A stretch of 64,000 bases of DNA, taken from NCBI GenBank assembly GCA_033807775.1, contig CM066325.1, positions 16,611,301 through 16,675,300 on the forward strand, written 5' to 3'. The position numbers and the translations under genes are program-made. The notes under the pieces are model-generated. The model was not told the DNA's origin and ran no database searches. It was given only the letters and a program-made list of their open reading frames with translations. This DNA comes from Saussurea involucrata. Its lineage: Eukaryota; Streptophyta; Magnoliopsida; Asterales; Asteraceae. Positions 56,571-64,000 of this stretch are shown here, piece by piece (position 1 is the first letter of the stretch; every line of letters starts with the position of its first letter).

Positions 56571-57957
56571 GGGAATTTAATTAAACTACCCCAACATTGA
56601 TTTTGACTTACACAAATGCCCCTTCTCCCTCCCATTTTCCCTTCCCTCTCCCATTTTGCAAATATGCCCCACATTCCCACCATCGCGGACCCGGCCCATA
56701 TGGCCCGCGATGTTGGTCTACGATGAGTGCATTTTGGTTAATATAAAAATAAATGAGGCTTTCTCAGGGTGCAGGATTCGAACCCTGCATCAACAAGACC
56801 TTAACCAATAAACTAGCTGCTAAGTTATTAATTACATTATACCAAAAATGTTTTAACCACGATTAGGCAGTTAAGTTTCAGAAATTAACAACTTAGCCCC
56901 TGGAGTTTCAGAAATACGGTTTTTGCCGTAATAACTTTCTAAGATATTTAGCAAGTTTTATTTAGATTTATAAAAATACAAATGTTAACCCGATTTCAGT
57001 AAGGGCAACTTGGTAATTTCATAAAAAACAAATAACTGAAATCGAGTTAACATTTGTAGTTTTGCACTAACATGTTTATTTGTCAAAACCTTTTTATTTC
57101 AGATTTAATTGGTTTATTTTAATTTAATTATTTAAGTTTTTTTTTTCGTAACCAAAATCCGAACTGAACTACAAAGTCAAAAATGATCGAACGAGAGAAT
57201 ATTCGAAGATTCAGATTCTAATACATTTGTGGACTTTTCCTTTGTATATTTGTAGACTTTTATTTTGTCATTTACAAAGAAAAATTATTTTTATTTATAA
57301 ATAATTTTATTGAAACTTCTTTTATTTATTGCCCATTTGTTTCAAACAAGATTACTCTGTTAACATGATAAAACTTGGCATTTTCTATATATTTTGAATA
57401 AAATATTTCATTGTTTATCAAGATTATATATCTACTAGAGAAATATATATATATATATATATATATATGATTCAGAAAAGTTCTTTTATTGGATTTGGTT
57501 TCAGTTATTTGTTTTTATGAAATTACCAAGTTGCCCTTACTGAAATCGGGTTAACATTTGCATTTTATAAATCTAAATAAAACTTGCTAAAAATCTAAGA
57601 AAGTTATTACGGCAAAAATCGTATTTCTGAAACTCTAGGGGCTAAGTTGTTAATTTCTGAAACTTAACTGCCTAATCGTGGTTAAAACATTTTTGGTATA
57701 ATGTAATTAACAATTTAGTAGTTAGATTATTGGTTAAGGTCTTCTGTACACATGTTGTTGATGCAGGCTTCAAATTCTGCACCTTACTAATGCCTCATTT
57801 ATTTTTTTATTAACCAAAATGCACCCATCGCGGGCCATATGGGTCGGGTCCGTGATCGCGGCCTATATCGCGGGAATGTGGGCAGATTTGCAAAATGGGA
57901 GAGAGAAGGCATTTGTGTAAGTCAAAGTCAAAATTGAGGTAGTTTAATTAAATTCCC
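56571..57957. mobile_element. F3: long-TIR relative of F1/F2 with tRNA-like segments in its arms
   Basis: Ends GGGAATTTAATTAAACTACC and the diverged complement, as in F1, F2 and F4. The arms pair for nearly 490 bp (56571-57060 against about 57490-57957) and include CATCGCGG motifs near the ends. The flanks are T-runs, so a 9-bp duplication cannot be verified. The 430-bp interior is AT-rich with a TA run (57447-57469). Both arms contain a tRNA-like stretch (see 56771). Confidence 0.72.
56771..56845 (-). other. tRNA-like (SINE-head) segment inside the F3 arm
   Basis: On the minus strand there is a B-box GGTTCGAATCC inside a perfect T-stem-loop (GCAGGGTTCGAATCCTGC) preceded by TTATTGGTTAAGGTC, which resembles an A-box. 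The mirrored copy (about 57720-57790, plus) has changed to GGCTTCAAATTC and has extra bases between the boxes. A tRNA gene is unlikely, since no acceptor stem can be built; a captured SINE head is more probable. Confidence 0.5.
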
Positions 57958-58022
57958 CTTTTTTCAATTTTTATACACAATTTACTTAAATAAATTTTTT
58001 GTCTCTTTAGTCCATTATTATT

Positions 58023-58385
58023 GGGAAATTAATTAAAATACCCCAAGTTTGAAAGTGACTTACCAAAATACCCCAAAAAATTAATTTCTTGCCAAAATGC
58101 CCTTTTTTTCCGCGGAGGGAGCCCTCTATAGCGGGCAGGGACTGAAGGTGTAAAATTTTGCAAGATTATTTACACTTTCAGTCCCCATCGCGGGCCATTG
58201 CGGGCCTCGATCGCGGGGGCCAGGGACTGAAAGTGTAAATATATCTTGCAAAAAATTTCACAATTGGTCCCTGCCCGCGATCGCGGGCTCCCTCCGCGGA
58301 AAAAAGGACATTTTGGTAAGAAATTAATTTTTTTGGGTATTTTGGTAAGTCAACTTCAAACTTGGGGTATTTTAATTAATTTCCC
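58023..58385. mobile_element. F4: palindromic MULE-like MITE (reverse of F1)
   Basis: GGGAAATTAATTAAAAT ends and exact 9-bp duplications ATTATTATT (58014-58022 and 58386-58394). The interior matches F1 in reverse orientation, with CGCGATCGCGGG motifs, CCGCGGAGGGAGCCC near the left and its complement near the right. The frame 58246-58548 across its right end is fortuitous. Confidence 0.82.
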
Positions 58386-58636
58386 ATTATTATTTATTAG
58401 GCCATCTGTACCCCATTCGGGATGGGGCTCGAGATGGCTGCGGGATGCCGCGGGATGGGCTACGGCCCTTGCGGGGTTGGCGGGGCGGGATGGATTCCGG
58501 GGATGGGATCCCGATTCATCCCGAAGCTTTATTAAAAAAAATATTTAATTTTTAAAAATAATGCCGTTGAACGGCTCTTTTTAAACAAAAATAAATAAAT
58601 TTTTTTCTCAATTTAATCCCACTATATATTTAACCC

Positions 58637-58925
58637 TCAACCTCTTATTTCTCACACCTCTCAAACTCTCTAAAATTCTCTCAACCTCTTATTTTTCACA
58701 CCTCTCAAACTCTCTCAAATTCTCCCAACCTCTTATTTCTCACACCTCTCAAACTCTCTAAAATTCTCTCAACCTCTTATTTCTCACACCTCTCAAACTC
58801 TCTCAAATTCTCTCAACCTCTTATTTTTCACACCTCTCAAACTCTCTCAAATTCTCTCAACCTCTTATTTTTCACACCTCTCAAACTCTCTCAAATTCTC
58901 TCAACCTCTTATTTTTCACACCTCT
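58637..58925. repeat. About 41-bp tandem repeat (CTCTCAACCTCTTATTTCTC)
   Basis: About seven copies of a unit with CTCAACCTCTTATTT, TCACACCTCTCAAACTCTC and TAAAATT or AAATT, directly upstream of the ATG at 58932. It is likely the 5' leader of the accessory gene. Confidence 0.85.
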
Positions 58926-58931
58926 CTCATC

Positions 58932-59647
58932 ATGAATCCAAACAGAACACCTACATCCCGTCGTAACCGACCGAATACACCACAATCGCAAGAAGATCAA
59001 GAGCTTGGTTTCCAGGTTATAGATCAACCCATCAACTCAATAGCAAGTTCAACGACCTCAATAAAATAGTTAATTCGTTTGGCGGCATCTACAACAACTT
59101 GCTCAATAATAGATCAAGCGGGATGAGTGAGGCCGATATATCCCGAACGGCACACGAACGGTATCTAGCACGCCATAAAGTTGCTTTCACTCACGAACAA
59201 GCTTGGGACGTCCTAAAAAAATGTCCAAAATGGGGAGCCGTTCCAACGATGACGACAACTTCATCGCGGGGTTCAAAACGTACCCAACCTTCCGATGATG
59301 ACGGTGACGAGCAAATTCAACGACCCATCAGGAGAAACAAGGCAAAAAAAACATCAACGAGTAATACGTCCGGGACGAATACGGACGAAAGTGTTACTCA
59401 GTTGTTGACGACGTTCAACGACAAGATTGATGATACAATGGAATACAAAATGAAAAAACTCGATCTCGAAATCGAACGCTCAAAACTCGAACGACATAGG
59501 TTGGAACAAGAACTCGAAATCGAACGCTCAAAACGATTTGAGAAAGACTTCGAGTTTTTCATGACCCCGCATGATCACCTTACGGGAAACGCTTTGAGGG
59601 TTACTTTAGCGAGAAAAGAGCAAATTCAAAATTTTCATAATTGGTAG
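58932..59647 (+). pseudogene. Internally deleted Harbinger accessory (NAM-associated, Myb/SANT-like) protein
   Basis: An N-terminal piece (MNPNRTPTSRRNRPN up to QVIDQP) is followed in another frame by LNSKFNDLNKIVNSFGG and the open frame 59099-59647. The latter has a helical segment with HEQAWDVLKKCPKWG, a Ser/Thr/Asp-rich linker with a basic RRNKAKK stretch, and a charged coiled coil (LDLEIERSKLERHRLEQELE). This matches the C-terminal layout of plant proteins labelled NAM-associated and found as the second gene of PIF/Harbinger. The DNA-binding Myb/SANT part is lost to an internal deletion and frameshift. The continuous part could still make a 182-residue fragment. Confidence 0.68.
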
Positions 59648-59923
59648 TGTTTTGTATTTTGTAATTTTTATTTTTAATAAATGGTATGAATTTTTATTTT
59701 TATTATTTATCTTATTTTTATTTATTAAAAAATATATAAATATTTTTATTTTGTATAAATAAAAGAATTAAAATAAATGAGGTGGCAAAAGGGTTTGAGG
59801 GAATGGGGTAAGGGTGTTTAGGGATTGTTAGGGATTGAGTGAGGGATGGGAGAAAAGCTGATGTGACGCTGATGTGGAGCTGGAATCTTTGAAAGATTCC
59901 TGGATGGGGTACTGATGGCCTTA

Positions 59924-60070
59924 GATTATACATTTTATTTTAATTTTGCTTTCAGTTTTTTTCTGCCATCCCACAAAAATTGTTACGATACTCAATTCAT
60001 TAATCCATTTAGTAGTGTTGTAGTGTTATTTTAAACGTCAAAAAATATGAAAATTTTGTATTTACTAATA
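59924..60070. other. Short AT-rich spacer
   Basis: Nothing recognised. Confidence 0.4.
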
Positions 60071-60071
60071 A

Positions 60072-61895
60072 CTAGTGTGGCACCGCACGTTGTGCGGTGA
60101 CGGAATTTGTCTTGTTAAAAAATATGTAACCAAACTAAAATAAATGTCATTTTTAATTGATCCTTCTAGAAATGTTATCATCGGCCAATCAAATAAAATT
60201 CGTCTATCCAATAAAAGTTACTTAACTTTTAGAAATATCCGATAGATGGATGTTCCTCATTTATGTACACTCAATATATTATACTTTGAAGCTTCTTCGA
60301 GAAAAGTTCAAAATTTATTTTGTCGTCTTTTTTGTTCACATTCATTTCCTATTACAAAAGATATCCCAAAAATTGATCATGTTTTCAAATGTGGATCCAA
60401 TAAAATTTCCAAACAAAACACAAATAAGATAAAATTATTTATAAACAATTATTTGTTTTTAAATGACATAAGTACTTCTTTTTGTAATGCATACCTAGCT
60501 TTGAATACTCATTCAAAGTTATTGGTTGAATATTCTATTTTCATCTTAATAAAATATGTTGTCAAAAAAATATATAAGAAAACAAAACATAAATGGATCT
60601 ATATTACAACACAATACAATTAGTTGATCTTTTATTACGTGCTATGATTCTTCATACACCAACTTTTCAAGAACCATTACAAACATATTGTAGGTTTTTA
60701 ATATTTAGTTTTCTAGCTTACATGAATTACAAAACATCACATCTTAAAATTCTTATTTGGAAACCAAAAGTTTCACACGATAAACATCAATATTGAGTAT
60801 TGACATAACTCAAGAATCAAAATACTCCATAAACTTCATATTGTCTTCTCCAAAATCTTCAATTTACATTGATATAAGAAAATCAATTGAAAAAAAAATC
60901 TATGGAACTATTTGAGTTGACAATAAAATCAACATGAAACCATTGAGCAAACCCACAAAAAGTCCCTACATAAGCAAAAGAAAAACCATATGTTAAGTTA
61001 ACACACAAAAAACAAGTAAATAAACTCAAAAGATACGTCTACTATGGATAACTAACCTTATAAAGTTGAACAATAACTTCGTGGGATGAGAAGTGCAAGC
61101 ATCTTGTATGTCAAAAATTATTAACATGCTCTAATGGATGTCAACATTCATGATTTCCTTTTATATGCAAGATGGAGAGAGGGAGCATTCATGTTGCAAC
61201 TTGAAAATTTAGTGAAGACTTTTGAACTTCTTCAATTAATCTATTCATATAATTACATTATTACCAAAGTAATTATAAAAGAAAGTAAACTCAAAGGAAG
61301 TTGGCATTTGAAAGGACATGTTGAATTATAAATAACCATTGGCAAATAGCTAAGGGAAAATAAAAAGAAAATACCATAAATTGAGAAAAATATGATTCTA
61401 CTTTATACATGGATATATCTCTTTATGTATATAAAAAAAATGAGAGGTGTGCTCATTTTCTTTTTAGTTTTCATAAATAAAATTTATTAATAAATAAAAG
61501 TGTTATCATTTAATATATAAAAGTATCCAAAACCTAAAGAGAAAATGAAAGAGAAAATACCATAAATTGAAAAAAACATGATTCTACTTTATACATAGAT
61601 ATATCTACATAAATAAAATTAATCTTTATGTATGGAAATAAAAAAATGAGAGGTGTGCTCATTTTTTTTTAGTTTTCATAAATAAAATTAATAAACAAAA
61701 ATTATTAATGAATAAGAGTGTTATCATTTAGTATATAAAAATATCAAAAAACCTAAAGAGAAAATGAAAGGTTTGTTCACTTAATAACACTTTTATTAAA
61801 AAAAATAACTCAAAAACATGAGAAAATAAAAAATTATGAATCAAGCTTTCTCAACATGCCACATCATCTCTTCATGATTCTACTTTATATATAGA
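60072..61895 (-). mobile_element. Non-autonomous Helitron (minus)
   Basis: The 3' end, read on the minus strand, has the hairpin ACCGCAC-AAC-GTGCGGT (60082-60098), then GCCACA and CTAG (60075-60072), followed by T. The 5' end is proposed at about 61895, with TCTATATATAAAGTAGAATC and GATGTGGCATGTTGAGAAAG just inside, as in many plant Helitrons. No Rep/helicase is seen. The small frames at 60246-60623 and 61134-61331 have no recognisable domain. The exact 5' base is blurred by a GATATA run. Confidence 0.65.
61385..61880. repeat. Tandemly repeated Helitron 5' end segments
   Basis: The segment beginning ATGATTCTACTTTATA occurs at about 61389, 61577 and 61874. Between them blocks with AATGAGAGGTGTGCTCATTT and CCTAAAGAGAAAATGAAAG are repeated. 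The unit is about 185-300 bp. It suggests serial duplication of the terminus. Confidence 0.65.
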
Positions 61896-61929
61896 TATAG
61901 ATATAGATATATATAGATATAGATATAGG

Positions 61930-62141
61930 GGGTGTTTGGGAGTGCTTATATTTTTAACTTATGCTTATTTGCTTATAACTTATCTCCGTTCTAGAAAAGT
62001 TAGTCTGGAGTTGCTTCTCAAAAAACTTCTTATCTCCTTCCCTGGAACGTGATAAGGAGTTTTTTTAAATCCAAACACTCACCTCCGGCGTGGAAACGCA
62101 ATAAGGAGATAAGTTAAAAATATAAGCACTCCCAAATACCC
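61930..62141. mobile_element. hAT-like MITE (GGGTGTTTGGGAGTGC ends)
   Basis: Left GGGTGTTTGGGAGTGCTTAT and right the near-exact complement, extending over about 32 bp (AGTTAAAAATATAAGCACTC). About 212 bp. Related in its first bases to the element at 34916. No clear 8-bp duplication. Confidence 0.6.
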
Positions 62142-62159
62142 ACATAGATGTTTGTTTTC

Positions 62160-62530
62160 TTTGCAAATATATACGTAGTTATTATTGAAAATGAAAAACC
62201 ACTTGTATTCACTACTAAATTATTAAACTATTTGTCTTATATACATTGTGCTTTTACTTATTATCTATGTACTCTACTTTTATTTATTTATTAACATTTT
62301 ATTCTTATCACGGATTTATCATTGGAGATCTATGAACACTAATTTAGCGATGTAAATGTGCCATCTAAATTTTGCTAATAATTTCATTATTCTTCCACAT
62401 TATAAGATTTATTCTTCAATTTAGTAGAAAATTTAATAAGTAATATAACCAGAAAAAAATTATAGGGCCACATTTAACGTGTTGCACAGGGCCTCTAAAA
62501 TGTCAGGGCCGACCTTGGGTGGGAGGGGTA
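62160..62530. mobile_element. Right-end relic of a hAT element related to the one at 3013
   Basis: The segment 62464-62517 (ATAGGGCCACATT, GGGCCTCTAAAATGTCAGGG, CCGACC) parallels the right end of the element at 3013-4072 (GCCCATGGCCTATAAAATGT). No left terminus found; the rest is AT-rich. Confidence 0.4.
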
Positions 62531-62619
62531 CCGTTTGGTAAGAAAAAAAATATAAAAGTGTAAAAAACAACACTTAAAAAAAAGTGAAAACTCAAATAGT
62601 CAACAAATTTAATATTATA

Positions 62620-62810
62620 TTGGAGATATATAGAAAAGACCAAAAATACCCTTTATTAAACGGATCGATATTAGCTTTCGTTAGTGAGAGGGACGAAAAC
62701 TAGTCAAAAATGCAAACTTTAGTGGCTAATTTGTAATAAATGAACTCTAGGGACGAAAATCAAGATTTTTGACAAAACACAATGACCAAAAGTAAAGTTT
62801 ACTCTAAATA
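62620..62810. mobile_element. Possible MULE-type MITE relic
   Basis: Contains AGGGACGAAAA, GACAAAACACAATGACC and AAAGTTTACTCTAAAT, a diverged version of the right end seen at 21260 and 27782. The left end is not recognisable. Confidence 0.3.
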
Positions 62811-62849
62811 AGTTATATTTGTTCTTGTGGTTCATTTTAAATTCAACCA

Positions 62850-63566
62850 GATCATCCGTATCCATACAAGATCAAACTTTTTTCTGAAGGGTGACATCAG
62901 TTTTGCAATAACACCTTTCATATCCATGTAAAACCAAACTCTTTTCTAAAGTGGTCCCTATTACCACATCATCAACTACTTTATGTTTTATTTACTTATT
63001 TTAATAATTTAATATCATAAAAATACTAAATATAGTTTGTCTATAATATAAATAATTGATTAATCATAATATAGATAATTATATTATAAATAATAAATTA
63101 ATTATAAAATATAGATAACTAAAATTTTACTTTTTGATTTCTTATACTATATTTTGTGTTAATATAATTCAATTAACGGTTAAACACATAGATAATTATG
63201 TATTTTTTTATGTATGTGTAAGTTTATGTATTAGTATTTGTATTTTCGTAATTTTTTAATACTAATGTATTTTTATTTTAGTAGTTTAAATAGAAAACAT
63301 CGCATAAAATATCATTTATTTAAAATAAATTGTGGGTAGAAATTTTAATAAAAATAATGTTCAAATAAATTAATAAATGAATTAAATTTAGTAAACATAT
63401 TAATAATTAATGTTTAAACAAATTAATATAGAAATTAAATTAAACAAAAATGTATTTGTTTTATACAACGGTCTAGCAAGAGCTTTCTATTTAGCAAGAC
63501 CTTACTATCTATATGACATTGTCATGTCATTTTGTAAGACTTTGTGCAAGATGGATGTGAATGCTC
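62850..63566. mobile_element. Harbinger-like non-autonomous element, second copy
   Basis: Matches 21508-22258 in the same orientation: start GATCATCCGTATCCAT, inner ACCAAACTCTTTTCTAAAGT, end GGATGTGAATGCTC. No clean TTA duplication remains. AT-rich, non-coding. Confidence 0.55.
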
Positions 63567-64000
63567 TAACTTTGATTTAATTTAACATGATAATTAACAT
63601 GTGACTTGAAGTTGACTTGAAATTTAAAATCAATAAAATTAGAAAACATTAAATGAAGAGTAATGGAGGGTCATAAATGAGAGAATGATTGACACCAAAT
63701 TAAAATATCAAATTTTAATCACAGCTCATAATTGAATTTCAAAATCACTCAAAATTGTTGGTTTCAAATCCAGTTTTGATCATACATTTGTGGTTTTTGT
63801 GTCTTCAAGAAAAAGCATCACAATTTATGAAGGAGAAAGGGAGCAACACAAGATAACAAAAGTCTTATCCAAGGTTGTACACACATTGTCTTTAGATCGT
63901 AAACGCATCGGGTACGTCTTCGAGAAAACTGACAAGAAACCGATGAGGAAGAAATGGGACAAAATGTACAAAACAACACATGACTAATGTCAATTAAGAT
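63567..64000. other. AT-rich spacer at window end with a small open frame
   Basis: A 65-codon plus-strand frame (63790-63987) is rich in Lys, Arg and Thr, with no recognised domain and no supporting context. It could be an exon end or chance; I do not call it a gene. Confidence 0.3.

Larger units (their letters stand above)
58400..59920 (+). mobile_element. PIF/Harbinger deletion derivative keeping part of the accessory gene
   Basis: TTA duplications at 58397-58399 and 59921-59923 enclose inverted ends GGCCATCTGTACCCCAT and the complement of GGCCATCAGTACCCCAT. The 1521-bp element has a GC-rich left end, a 41-bp tandem repeat leader (58637-58925) and a remnant of the Myb/NAM-like accessory protein (58932-59647). 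The DDE transposase gene is absent. Confidence 0.82.

Noticed and set aside
56771..56845. Functional tRNA gene
   Set aside because: Only the T-arm and an A-box-like stretch fit; no acceptor stem or anticodon arm can be built.
58246..58548. 100-codon frame across F4 and the Harbinger left end
   Set aside because: It crosses two element boundaries and a target duplication; no domain.
60246..60623. 125-codon frame inside the Helitron
   Set aside because: Very AT-rich, low-complexity residues (Lys, Asn, Ile, Phe), overlapping frames, no domain or codon bias.
63790..63987. Small basic protein gene at the right edge
   Set aside because: 65 codons, no domain, no promoter or splice context; may be part of something beyond the window but cannot be supported.

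Overview
The window is repeat-dense plant nuclear DNA. Supporting this are Ty3/gypsy chromovirus-like retrotransposons primed by initiator tRNA-Met, a plant-type hAT transposase, Tourist/PIF-Harbinger and Mutator-like elements, Helitron ends, a tRNA-derived SINE and very AT-rich spacers. Nothing here looks bacterial, viral-episomal or organellar. A eudicot, possibly Asteraceae, is my guess from the style of the repeats; the sequence does not prove it. I see no convincing intact host gene. The only long uninterrupted reading frame that looks functional is a hAT transposase (24949-22709, minus).

Layout. 1-4386: small DNA transposons (Tourist MITEs at 208, 2358 and 4106; a non-autonomous hAT at 3013) and an old LINE 3' fragment (862-1850). 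4387-21114: gypsy element A (minus), with gypsy element B (10885-19044, minus) nested in its gag and flanked by the duplication CCTAC. 21260-25680: a MULE MITE, a Harbinger-like element, the autonomous-looking hAT and a MITE relic. 26946-27712: Helitron. 27782-29394: a Pack-MULE-like element with a 9-bp duplication and a captured coding fragment. 31044-34220: two members of a palindromic family (F1, F2); F2 is a 2.7-kb near-perfect palindrome carrying two inverted copies of a MATH-domain exon. 34451: SINE. 35709-44029: gypsy element C (plus, same family as A, duplication GAATG). 44713-54084: gypsy element D (minus), inserted into a TATG microsatellite (duplication GTATG). 54583-55361: a miniature deleted LTR element (duplication CGTAT). 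56571-58385: F3 and F4. 58400-59920: a Harbinger deletion derivative keeping only part of the accessory (NAM/Myb-like) gene. 60072-61895: Helitron (minus). 61930-63566: more MITEs. The end is AT-rich spacer.

How the parts relate. The gypsy elements A-D encode gag with CCHC knuckles, aspartic protease, reverse transcriptase, RNase H, integrase and a chromodomain-like tail. Each is broken by stops or frameshifts, so none is autonomous here. By-eye LTR comparison orders the insertions D (about 1.9% LTR divergence), C (about 1.2%), B (about 0.3%); A predates B because B lies inside it. The most interesting unexplained signals are: (i) a short hairpin shared by the LTRs of all four gypsy elements, with loop variation and a compensated stem, placed just before a splice-donor-like CAGGT; a matching acceptor precedes each gag start, suggesting a spliced leader that removes the primer-binding site; (ii) the F1-F4 family with 9-bp duplications and CGCGATCGCGGG-rich cores, one member a natural long hairpin of a captured MATH exon; (iii) different internal tandem-repeat arrays in each gypsy LTR.
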